Positions 1 through 8,052 of a stretch of DNA of 64,000 bases are shown here, one piece after another. Under the pieces are notes generated by a model. That model searched no databases. It worked only from the letters and a program-made list of their open reading frames with translations, and was not told the DNA's origin. Numbering within the stretch: position 1 is the first letter of the stretch; every line of letters begins with the position of its first letter. The position numbers were made by a program, and so were the translations under genes. Source of the DNA: Chelativorans sp. ZYF759 (GTDB lineage Bacteria; Pseudomonadota; Alphaproteobacteria; Rhizobiales; Rhizobiaceae); NCBI RefSeq assembly GCF_012911015.1, contig NZ_WVVV01000019.1, positions 17,831-81,830 on the forward strand, given 5' to 3'.

Positions 1-638
<638 letters not shown>

Positions 639-663
639 CTACGCCCTCCCTGCGTTCCCATCC

Positions 664-707
664 AGCGGCGTTCTCACCTTGATTGACGCTGCCCTCTCAC
701 GTTGATC
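664..707. repeat. Two terminal repeats at the IS21 end
   Basis: On the plus strand the two copies are AGCGGCGTTCTCACCTTGATT (664-684) and a related copy at 687-707 containing CTCTCACGTTGATC. They share the CTCAC-TTGAT core and a 23-bp period. IS21 elements often carry such multiple repeats at their ends, where the transposase binds. Confidence 0.55.
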
Positions 708-1272
708 GTCGCGCTGCACCCGCCGCGTAAACGCCGGGCCTGGTGGTGCGCATTCGCTCATCGACCACAATGCCGCCATTGGCGGCCAGAGTGACCCCCG
801 CCTCGCCTAGGCCGAGATCCTTCGTATTTGGCGACCGCCCGGTGGTAACGAGAACCTGCTCGGCGCCGATCGTCTGCTCCTCGCCGTCTATGGCGATCGC
901 AAGCTCCACACCGTCATCCGTCCGCACGATTCCGCGATAGGCAAGGCCGATCTTTATGGCGATACCCTCATCCTGGAGATAGCCAGTGAGTGCCGCCGAG
1001 ACTTCCAACTCGGCTTCAGGCAGCAGGCGGCGGCGGGTCACGAGGGTCACAGCCGCCCCGGCGCGCGCGAACATTTGCGCCAGTTCACAGCCGATATAGC
1101 CGCCGCCGATCACCATCAGCGAGCGCGGCAATGCTTCGAGTTCAAGCGCCGTGGTGCTCGTCAGATAGGGAATACCGGCCATGCGGGCAAGCGGCGAGAC
1201 GGCAATCGCGGACAAGACGCTGGCAGCGGCCAGAGCCAACGCACTCGCACCGATGATGATGGATCGTTTCAT
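697..1272 (-). pseudogene. merP signal peptide fused to an internal merA segment
   Basis: The ATG at 1272 has a good ribosome site (AGGAG) and is followed by a MerP-type signal peptide (MKRSIIIGASALALAAASVL). At about residue 25 the protein changes to mercuric reductase: GIPYLTSTTALELEALP, then the NADPH-binding VIGGGYIGCELAQMFARAG, and on to GVYAAG. The last six residues come from the IS21 end. The product is about 191 residues. It lacks the mercury-binding MerP domain, the MerA redox-active CVNVGC motif and the C-terminal cysteines, so it cannot reduce mercury. An in-frame merP-merA deletion and the IS21 insertion explain both ends. Confidence 0.85.
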
Positions 1273-1301
1273 GTCGACTTCTCCTAATAGAACAGTGGCG
1301 C

Positions 1302-1682
1302 TCACCAGTTGATCGTCAGCGCAAACATGACCAGCAGGGTTGCCAGCCAGAGAGCGGCCTTGGTGATGCGGGCGGATTCCGGCTTTGCGCAATAGGTGCC
1401 ATCCACACAGGCCGGCCTCGCCTTGAAATAGACCTGCCGGAAACCAAGCCCGATGAAGACGAGCGCAATGCTGGCAAAAATGGGCCTGTAGGGTTCGAGC
1501 GCCGTTAGGATGCTGATCCCGGCTCCGGATATGCCTACCGTCAAAAGCACGAGCGGCGCGATGCAGCAGGCTGAGGCGAGGAGTGCCCCGATCACACCTC
1601 CAGCCGCGAAGAGATTCTTCTTGCGATCCTCCGATACAGCCGCCGCGATAGGCGGTGCTGTTTTGATATCGGCATTGCTCAT
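1302..1682 (-). CDS. merT: Mercuric ion transporter MerT
   Basis: MerT is an inner-membrane protein that brings Hg(II) into the cytoplasm for reduction. The 126-residue product has three hydrophobic segments. It keeps the essential cysteine pair in the first helix (ASACCIAPL, C39-C40) and the second cytoplasmic-loop pair (ACVDGTYC, C92 and C98). It is the first gene of the leftward mer operon, 29 bp before the merP'-'merA chimera. The gene looks intact, but with no working merA or merP downstream it would import mercury without detoxifying it, unless other copies exist elsewhere in the genome. Confidence 0.92.
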   Translation of the reverse strand: MSNADIKTAPPIAAAVSEDRKKNLFAAGGVIGALLASACCIAPLVLLTVGISGAGISILTALEPYRPIFASIALVFIGLGFRQVYFKARPACVDGTYCAKPESARITKAALWLATLLVMFALTINW

Positions 1683-1712
1683 GCGCTCGACCCTCGAATT
1701 TCGCTCAAAAGC

Positions 1713-1743
1713 AGGCTACAGTCTGTAGTGGCTACAGGCTCAA
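1713..1743 (-). promoter_or_regulatory. merT promoter with MerR operator
   Basis: On the minus strand a -35 box TTGAGC (1743-1738) and a -10 box TAGCCT (1718-1713) are separated by 19 bp, the unusually long spacer typical of MerR-activated promoters. The perfect dyad CTGTAG-TGG-CTACAG (1723-1737) lies within the spacer. This is the arrangement expected for MerR, which twists the spacer when Hg(II) binds. Confidence 0.8.
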
Positions 1744-1757
1744 TCGGTTTCGAACCA

Positions 1758-2171
1758 ATGGCAGATCACGTTTCCGGGAAATGGTTGCAGCGTGCTGAAC
1801 TTGCCCAGGTCACGGGCTGCAATCTCGAAACCATCCGATACTATGAGAAGATCGGCACGATGCCTCATCCGCCGCGCACCGCCTCAGGCTATCGCATCTA
1901 TGACGACGGCCATGTCTACCGGCTGCGCTTCATTTTGCGCGTCCGTGAGCTTGGCTTTGCCATCGAACAGATCCGTGGCCTGCTCCAACTCGTCGACGGT
2001 AGCACCCAAACCTGCGCCGAGGTGAAGGAGCGGACCGAACGGCATCTGGCCGATGTGCGCGCCAAGATCGCCGACCTGCGCCGGATCGAAAAGGTGTTGG
2101 CGGCGACTGCTGCGCAATGTTCGGGCGACGAGGTTCCGGAATGCCCGCTTCTGGACGCGTTGGCTTCTTGA
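1758..2171 (+). CDS. merR: Mercury-responsive regulator MerR
   Basis: MerR represses and, when it binds Hg(II), activates the mer promoter. The N-terminal winged helix reads LETIRYYEKIG. The three mercury-ligand cysteines are present: C86 in TCAEVKE, and C121 and C130 in QCSGDEVPECPLLDAL. I chose the ATG at 1758, giving 137 residues, over the GTG at 1728. The GTG lies inside the operator dyad and would add non-conserved residues. The gene is divergent from merT and shares its promoter region. It appears functional. Confidence 0.9.
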   Translation: MADHVSGKWLQRAELAQVTGCNLETIRYYEKIGTMPHPPRTASGYRIYDDGHVYRLRFILRVRELGFAIEQIRGLLQLVDGSTQTCAEVKERTERHLADVRAKIADLRRIEKVLAATAAQCSGDEVPECPLLDALAS

Positions 2172-2199
2172 ATTCGGTCGTGGGAACGCCGAGCCCAAA

Positions 2200-2427
2200 C
2201 TATTGAACAGACCCTGCGTCTTTGGTGCCAACTTTCTGATTTGCGATTTCAAGAAATGCGTCGAGCAATGCCCTGCGAGGCGAAGGAGAGAGCGTCTCCG
2301 ATTGCTCCTGATCGAGCTGTTCCAGTGCGGCCAGCATGAATTCTGCGATGTCTGGCCGATTCTGTCGGCACGCACATTTGAACGCGCGGAGAATTTCCCG
2401 CTCCAGTTCCTTGGTGTTCGGGTTCAT
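2200..2427 (-). CDS. Small hypothetical protein
   Basis: I do not recognise this 75-residue protein. The ATG at 2427 has a strong ribosome site (GGAGGTG, 6 bp spacing), which supports translation. The product is charged and mostly helical, with one C-x-C pair (KCACRQ) near residue 18, a stretch rich in Leu and Glu (FMLAALEQLDQEQ) and a polar tail. It lies tail to tail with merR and upstream of the sulfur-responsive module, with no clear link to either. A longer reading from 2484 lacks a good ribosome site. Confidence 0.55.
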   Translation of the reverse strand: MNPNTKELEREILRAFKCACRQNRPDIAEFMLAALEQLDQEQSETLSPSPRRALLDAFLEIANQKVGTKDAGSVQ

Positions 2428-2598
2428 GGTTGGCACCTCCCGGTCAAACGCAACTGTGCGCTTTCCAGCGGCTGCAAGGTCCAATCACAATTTCGTTCAA
2501 CCCGAGGGCCTCCTCCAATCCAGACTAACGACCTACAGGCGGTCGCCTCCATATTCACGTTGTCGTGATTGTTCGATGCATTTATCGAGCCATGGCGC

Positions 2599-3270
2599 TC
2601 AGCCAGAGCGTTCTTCCTCCAACGGAAGGCCAGCGGCCCTCCACTCGGGCAGGCCGTCTTCGAGCCGCCTAACCTTGAATCCACGTTTGCGCAGCGTGGC
2701 TACGGCTTCGAAGGAGAGCACGCACCACGGGCCGCGACAGTAGGCAACGATCTCCGTCACGGGATCGAGATCGACTAGCCGGTTTTCCAGTTCTGCCAGC
2801 GGTATGTTGACGGCACCCGGCAGATGGGCTGTGGCGAACTCGTCCGGCGGGCGCACATCGAGTACGGTGACCGTGCCTTCACGGGTGCGTGCCAACAGTT
2901 CTTCACGGCTGACCGGCTCCAACGCATCGCGCTCAGCGAAATATGCCGCAACGATGCGGTCCACCTCGGCAAGGTTCCTTTCCGCCACCTTCCGGAATGC
3001 CGTAAAGGCCTCGACCACGCTGTCATCCGACACACGATAGATGACGAACTTGCCGTCCCGCCGAGCCGCAACGAGCCCTCCCCGGCGCATGATCTGCAAG
3101 TGTTGAGAGGTCGTCGCCACAGTCAGTTTCGCCTTTTGCGCCAGCGCTTCGACACTGCACGCACCCTGTCCGAGCTGTTCCAGAATCTCCAGCCTGTCGG
3201 GATGCCCCAGGGTCCTCGCGACGAGGGCGAACTGTTCGAGCAGCGCACGCTTGGGGCTCTCACTTGACAT
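2599..3270 (-). CDS. ArsR-family repressor fused to a rhodanese domain
   Basis: The 223-residue protein joins an ArsR winged helix (residues about 10-95, ATTSQHLQIMRRGGLV) to a C-terminal rhodanese domain (about 120-220) with the sulfurtransferase loop YCRGPWC (C178 and C183). C38 (GACSVEAL) lies early in the ArsR domain. Fusions of this type probably sense reactive sulfur through a persulfide on a rhodanese cysteine and derepress sulfide-oxidation genes. It is divergent from the persulfide dioxygenase gene, its likely target. The start is the ATG at 3270; the TTG just before it is less likely. Confidence 0.85.
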   Translation of the reverse strand: MSSESPKRALLEQFALVARTLGHPDRLEILEQLGQGACSVEALAQKAKLTVATTSQHLQIMRRGGLVAARRDGKFVIYRVSDDSVVEAFTAFRKVAERNLAEVDRIVAAYFAERDALEPVSREELLARTREGTVTVLDVRPPDEFATAHLPGAVNIPLAELENRLVDLDPVTEIVAYCRGPWCVLSFEAVATLRKRGFKVRRLEDGLPEWRAAGLPLEEERSG

Positions 3271-3291
3271 CAAGGCAAATCCATCATTAGT

Positions 3292-3315
3292 TCATTCAAC
3301 GGCATTAAAGAATGA
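3292..3315. promoter_or_regulatory. Candidate operator for the ArsR-rhodanese repressor
   Basis: The 96-bp divergent region between the repressor and the dioxygenase contains TCATTC-N12-GAATGA in AT-rich surroundings, within a longer imperfect dyad. ArsR/BigR-type repressors bind AT-rich inverted repeats at such divergent promoters. This assignment is inferred from position and symmetry only. Confidence 0.4.
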
Positions 3316-3366
3316 TGCCATGGACTGCAGAAGTCAATCCTCGGAACTGCATCAACGGGGAGCCAT

Positions 3367-4110
3367 ATGATGATATTGCGCCAGTTTCTCCATACCGAAC
3401 CCGTTGCCGCATCCTACCTGTTCGGCTGCGGCGGCAAGTCGGCAGGCGCGGTCGTTGATCCGGTGGGCCACATCGCGCCCTATCTGAAAGCAGCCGAAGC
3501 GACCGAGATGCGGATACTCTACGTAATCGACACGCATCTCCATGCCGACCACATCTCCAGCGGCCGCGAACTGGCCCAGGCGACTGGAGGCGAGTACGTG
3601 ATGTTCGCGGACGCGGACGCCGACCTCCCGTTCAAGAAGGTTCGTCAAGGCGACGTGTTGCAACTCGGCAATGTCGAGGCGGAGATCCTGCACACACCCG
3701 GTCACACGCCGGAGCACATATCGCTGGTGGTGACCGACCGCACCCGTTCACAGGAGCCCTGGTTCATTCTGACCGGGCACACCCTCATGGTCGGCGATCT
3801 CGGGCGCACCGAGCTTGCCACAAGCGCGGAGGACGGCGCGCGCGCTCTGTTTCGCAGCGCGCAGGCCCTGAAGACATTGCCCGACCATCTGGAAATCCTG
3901 CCGGGCGCCTTCTCCGGGTCGGTCTGCGGACGCGGCCTGAGCGGCAAGCCGACATCGACCATCGGCTTCGAGAAGCGAAACAACAAGGCGCTGGGCATCG
4001 ATGACGAAAACGCCTTTGTGCGCGCCATGACGGCCGACATTCCGCCGCCGCCGCCCGAAGCAGCAAGGATTCGCGCAATCAATTCCGGAAGGGCGGCGGA
4101 ACAGGCATGA
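3367..4110 (+). CDS. Persulfide dioxygenase (ETHE1-like metallo-beta-lactamase fold)
   Basis: ETHE1-type enzymes oxidise glutathione persulfide to sulfite with a mononuclear iron. The 247-residue protein has the THLHADH metal motif (H57, H59, D61, H62), TPGHTPEH with H113, and a GDLGRTEL segment carrying the bridging aspartate. A GGGGAG ribosome site precedes the ATG. Together with the divergent ArsR-rhodanese repressor it forms a sulfide/persulfide detoxification module. The downstream MFS gene overlaps its stop codon by 4 bp (ATGA). Confidence 0.9.
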   Translation: MMILRQFLHTEPVAASYLFGCGGKSAGAVVDPVGHIAPYLKAAEATEMRILYVIDTHLHADHISSGRELAQATGGEYVMFADADADLPFKKVRQGDVLQLGNVEAEILHTPGHTPEHISLVVTDRTRSQEPWFILTGHTLMVGDLGRTELATSAEDGARALFRSAQALKTLPDHLEILPGAFSGSVCGRGLSGKPTSTIGFEKRNNKALGIDDENAFVRAMTADIPPPPPEAARIRAINSGRAAEQA

Positions 4111-5482
4111 GCAGCGGCGGCGATTTCAGGGGGCCTTCGGATGCCGCTCTCTCTCACGGCATCCGAGAGAACCTCGAACAGTTCACGCATCAGCTCATCC
4201 AGGTCCTGCTTGTGGGCTTTGCCATTGGCATGATGCGCACAGTGGTCCCAGCGCTCGCCGAGGAAGAGTTCGGCGTGGCGCGCGGTTCCTTCATGCTGCT
4301 GACCGCCTTCGTGGTCGCCTTCGGCGTCGTCAAGGGAGTGCTCAACTTCGTCGCGGGCCGGCTGTCGGAAAGGATCGGACGAAAGCAGGTGCTCCTTCTG
4401 GGATGGATTTCGGCGATCCCGATTCCCTTCATGATCTATTTCGCGACGAGCTGGAGCTGGATCGTCGCGGCCACGGTCCTTCTGGGCGTCAATCAGGGCC
4501 TTGCCTGGTCGATGACGCAGACCGCCAAACTCGACATTACCCGTCCCGATCAGCGTGGGCTCACGCTGGGCTGAACGAGTTCTCCGGCTATGTCGGCGTA
4601 GCGCTGGCGGGTTTGATCACGGCCTACGCGGCTGCTCTGATTGGACCGCGAGAGGGGTTGCTCGTCTTCGGCATCGTGACAATCGGCCTGGCGCTGGTGC
4701 TCACTCAGATCTGGGTGCGCGACACGCTGCCATGGGCACAGCTGGAAGCGGAGAATCACCGGAAGCCGCAGGCCGTCGGTGCCCTGCGACCGCGTTATGC
4801 GAAGGCTGGAGAGGCCCCCGGCACCTGGGAGGTCTTCGCGCTCATGTCCTGGCGCGATCGGCGGCTGGCAGCGATCAGCCAGGCCGGACTGGTTGAAAAG
4901 TTCGTTGATGCGCTGGTCTGGGTCATGTTTCCCGTTTTCCTGTATTCGAAAGGGGTGAGCCTGCCCAATATCGGCTGGGTGGTCGGTGTCTATGGCTTTG
5001 TCTGGGGCGGTTCGCAGCTTTTCACGGGGCGGCTGTCGGATCACGTCGGGCGGTTCTGGCCGAACGTTCTGGGCATGTGGATCTGCGGTGCGGGTACGGT
5101 ATTGACCATGCTCGGCGAAGGCCTGCTTTGGTGGTCGTTCTCGGCCGGCGTGGCTGGCTTTGGCATGGCTCTGCTGTATCCGAACCTGTCGGCTGCCGTG
5201 GCTGACATAACGCCGCCCGCCTGGCGCGGATCGGCAATCGGCATCTACCGCTTCTGGCGCGACCTCGGATACGGGATCGGCGCTCTGGGGCTGGGAATCG
5301 CGGCGCATTTCACCGGCATGCTCGAGGCCGCCTTCTGGTTCGTCGCCATCTCCATGTTCCTCTCCGGCGCGCTGCTGTTTTTCTGGAGCGAGGAGACGCA
5401 TCCGAGGCTCAACCCGCAACAGGCGCTTCATGCGGCTTTGGAGCAGAGCACACATAGGCGAGAGGGCTCGAGCCTGGATTGA
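4107..5482 (+). pseudogene. MFS transporter, split by a single frameshift
   Basis: The gene overlaps the dioxygenase stop, so it is co-transcribed. The first frame gives an MFS N-terminus with transmembrane helices and the loop motif GRLSERIGRKQ, and stops at 4572 just after PDQRGLTLG. The next frame continues without loss as LNEFSGYVGVALAGLITAYA through the remaining helices to 5482. One missing base near 4566-4573 (CTGGGCTGAAC) explains the split. Restored, the protein is about 458 residues. It probably moves a sulfur anion or related metabolite, judged only by context. A sequencing error cannot be excluded. Confidence 0.8.
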
Positions 5483-5563
5483 TTGGATTTGAGTTTGGGT
5501 TGTCGTCAAAGGTCCCAAGAGGCACCCTGGCTTGGAGAGTGCCTCTTGATCCCATGGATGAAG

Positions 5564-6213
5564 TCATCGCGGATTTCGGGCTGTCGCCGTCCAGGAGCTG
5601 GAACCGAGCACGATGCCTTCCGAGGTCTCATGGCGGGCCAGCTCCTGCTTGAGCGCGTCAACGATCTCGCCGCGCCGCTGCTCGGCGAGTTCCCCGGCTT
5701 CCCGGAAGACTTCGCCCGCCGGCCCGATGGCCAGTTGGAATTCGACCGCCTCATCTGGATCGCGGCCCACCAGTAGCGGCGCGTCGATGCGCTCGAACTC
5801 GATGCCCTCGTAGCCGGCGATCTCGAGCTGCTTGATGACGACGCCGGAATCGGCCATCGAGAAAGGACCCGGCCCGCAGGAACGGGCATCCTCGGCCGGC
5901 GGGGGCAGGAACTCCGCGATGATCGACTTCGGCAGGCCAAGCCACGGATTGTCGGCGATGTCGCGCCACACGATCATCGTCATGGTGCCGCCCGGCTTCA
6001 GCGCTGTGCGCATGTTGCGCAAAGCCGCCACGGGGCTCTCGAAGAACTGCGTGCCGAAGCGCGAGAAGCAGAAGTCGAATTCGGGCCGGAAGGGATAGGT
6101 CTGAACATCGGCATCGAAGAATTCGACATTCGTGACGCCGTTGGCCGCGGCATCGCGCCGGCCGTATTCGAGAAAGGCATCGCAGCAGTCGATGCCGAGC
6201 ACATGGCCTTCGG
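5564..6213 (-). pseudogene. SAM-dependent methyltransferase, N-terminus removed by the transposon end
   Basis: The remaining part begins at the end of the SAM-binding region (EGHVLGIDCCDAF). It continues through FDFCFSRFGTQFF, LRNMRTALKPGGTMTMIVWRD and an intact class I methyltransferase C-terminus ending in SSSWTATARNPR. The first motif (GxGxG) and everything upstream are missing. The break coincides with the left terminus of the Tni transposon at 6214. A GTG at 6226, just inside the transposon, could start translation but would not restore SAM binding. The substrate is unknown. Confidence 0.8.
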
Positions 6214-6308
6214 TGTCGCTTGCCACTTAAACGCAAGAATGCGCCGGCTTGGGTCGAACGAAGCACTTAATTTGAGAATTTCGACGAGCTCATTCTCAAA
6301 TTAGGTGC
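6214..6308. repeat. Left transposon end with TniA-type binding sites
   Basis: Three related sites are visible: the terminal CCACTTAAAC, GCACTTAATTTGAGAAT (6263-6279) and, in opposite orientation, ATTCTCAAATTAGGTGC (6292-6308). The last two could pair into a hairpin with a stem of about 17 bp and one mismatch, just past the tniQ stop codon. The hairpin could also act on transcript ends. Confidence 0.6.
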
Positions 6309-7162
6309 ATCTGTAAAGAGGCCTGCGGCTTAGGAGCGTGGGCTATCAAATTCTCGGTGGCGTGAGTGAACCGGGTCTTGTTCTCACCCATCATGTGACC
6401 ACTCAGCATTCGGAGCATCTCCGGTCCGCCACGCTCGATGATGGCAACGCCTGCCAGCTGTGCCGGCCGCAGGTGCAGCGGCAGGATTGGTCTTGCAGGC
6501 GAGGGCAGATTTTCCTGTTGCCCGGCGACCACATGGTCGAAATCGGGGACGATCGCGCCAAGGACCCGAAAGCGCCAGAGGTCGTGCTCACGAGGGAAGG
6601 GTCTCGGCACACGTCGCATCAGCAGGAGCCGGGCAATCTCGGCCCGCGATGTCCAGGTGCCGGTACCGAGCTCGGCTTCATCGTCGAGGAGCTTCTCGCC
6701 CCGCAGAGCGGTACTGCGATATTGCTCGAAAGGGGAGGGCGGTTCGCAACATTCGGCATCTCGGAGTGGGTCTCCGCACAAAGGGCACGTAATTCGCCAC
6801 CCCAGAAGCTGGCTTCGCAGGATCGATTCCGGTTCCATATGCCCCAGGCTGCAGCTCGAACAGACCTGCGTCGGCCGCGCGGCGATGAGCCGGTGCGAGG
6901 ATTGCGCAACATTCGTGAAGGTCATTCGCCGCACCGCGTCTCGCTCGGTGGCGAACATGTTGGCCAGGCGGATCTCCTGACCACAGGTGAGTTGGAGATC
7001 AGCGGCGCGTAGCGAGCTGACTTCCGGCAAGCAATGCTGCAGCATGATGAGTGGCGGGACATTATAAAAGGCGGCATGTCGGGTGATCCAGGACGACAGG
7101 AGTTCGTCTGTATGGCGCGGCAAGACCACCGGCATTCGCCGTTGTACACCCTCCTTCATCAT
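6296..7162 (-). CDS. tniQ: TniQ transposition protein
   Basis: TniQ/TnsD-family proteins help choose the target site in Tni and Tn7-like transposition. The product is about 288 residues, with an N-terminal segment RHTDELLSSWITRHA and two CxxC zinc-binding pairs (CSSC and CPLC), as in the TniQ family. Its ATG overlaps the tniB stop codon (ATGATGA), so the two are translationally coupled. It is the last gene of the leftward tniA-tniB-tniQ operon and stops inside the left transposon end. No mutation is visible. Confidence 0.88.
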   Translation of the reverse strand: MMKEGVQRRMPVVLPRHTDELLSSWITRHAAFYNVPPLIMLQHCLPEVSSLRAADLQLTCGQEIRLANMFATERDAVRRMTFTNVAQSSHRLIAARPTQVCSSCSLGHMEPESILRSQLLGWRITCPLCGDPLRDAECCEPPSPFEQYRSTALRGEKLLDDEAELGTGTWTSRAEIARLLLMRRVPRPFPREHDLWRFRVLGAIVPDFDHVVAGQQENLPSPARPILPLHLRPAQLAGVAIIERGGPEMLRMLSGHMMGENKTRFTHATENLIAHAPKPQASLQMHLI

Positions 7163-8040
7163 GCGAATGCCGCCTCGGCGTCGAACTCCGGCTGCCAATT
7201 CTCAACCATCTCGTCCGTGATGTGCTCGCGGCCGCTCTCGACGGCTTCGACGGCGAGGCTGTTGATCATGTGGAAGATGTTGGCGGTGATCCCCTCGGTG
7301 ATCTGCAGGCTCCGGCGCAGCGATTTCGGCGTAAGGACCGAAGGCCGGCGCAGCGGCATATTGCGCAGGATCGACGCCACCAGTGTCTCGAACTGCTCGT
7401 TGGCGGCCCACCGGCTCAAGGTCAGCTGCTCGAACCTTCGGGCAAGCTGAACGTCGCCGCTTATGGCCTCCCGCGCCTCGTTGACGCCGAAACAGACCAG
7501 CGAGATATGCAGACGGTTGCTGAGGAAGCGCAGCGTATTCAGAACGATGCGCTGCTCACGATAGGTTCCGGCGAGGATGTTGTGCACCTCGTCGATGACC
7601 AGTACCTGCACGCCGATCGCTTCCATGATCCGCAATGCGGCCTGCTCCATCTGGGCGATGTCGGCGCGTGGCCGCTGTGGGGCACCAAGTAGCGTGAGTA
7701 GTTCGGCGTAGAAGCGCCGCTCGCCCGGCCTGCTGGTCATTTCCATGGCCAGGACCGGCGTCTTCAAACTGCCCGTCAGAGGATTGAAGCTCGGCGGATG
7801 CTCATCCCGAAACCGCTTCATGATCATGGTCTTGCCCATGCCGCTGTCGCCATAGATCGCGACCGAGGGCATGCGCGTGCCCCGTGGATGCTCGAGGAGT
7901 CGGCTCAGCCGATTGAGGGCCTGCTTGGCGCGCGGGTAGAGCACCCAACGACGCGACCGTATTGCGCGAATGCGCCGCTCGTCCGTTTCAGCAAGCAGCG
8001 CTGCGGCGCCGACGGTCAGGTGCGAGATATCATCGTTCAT
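7159..8040 (-). CDS. tniB: TniB transposition ATPase
   Basis: TniB is the AAA+ ATP-binding regulator that links target DNA to the TniA transposase. The 293-residue product has a Walker A loop AIYGDSGMGKT (about residues 61-71), a Walker B VLVIDEVHN (about 145) and an arginine-rich N-terminus (RRIRAIRSRRW). The ATG at 8040 has a GGAG ribosome site; a GTG at 8046 is an alternative. The gene lies a few bases after tniA and overlaps tniQ by 4 bp. It appears intact. Confidence 0.9.
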   Translation of the reverse strand: MNDDISHLTVGAAALLAETDERRIRAIRSRRWVLYPRAKQALNRLSRLLEHPRGTRMPSVAIYGDSGMGKTMIMKRFRDEHPPSFNPLTGSLKTPVLAMEMTSRPGERRFYAELLTLLGAPQRPRADIAQMEQAALRIMEAIGVQVLVIDEVHNILAGTYREQRIVLNTLRFLSNRLHISLVCFGVNEAREAISGDVQLARRFEQLTLSRWAANEQFETLVASILRNMPLRRPSVLTPKSLRRSLQITEGITANIFHMINSLAVEAVESGREHITDEMVENWQPEFDAEAAFA

Positions 8041-8052
8041 ATTCACTCCAGC

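Noticed and set aside
1728-1757. GTG start for merR at 1728
   Set aside because: It lies within the MerR operator dyad and would add residues not typical of MerR. The ATG at 1758 is preferred.
6292-6308. Possible rho-independent terminator for tniQ
   Set aside because: The hairpin has no T run after it, and its arms match the transposase sites, so I treat it as part of the transposon end.
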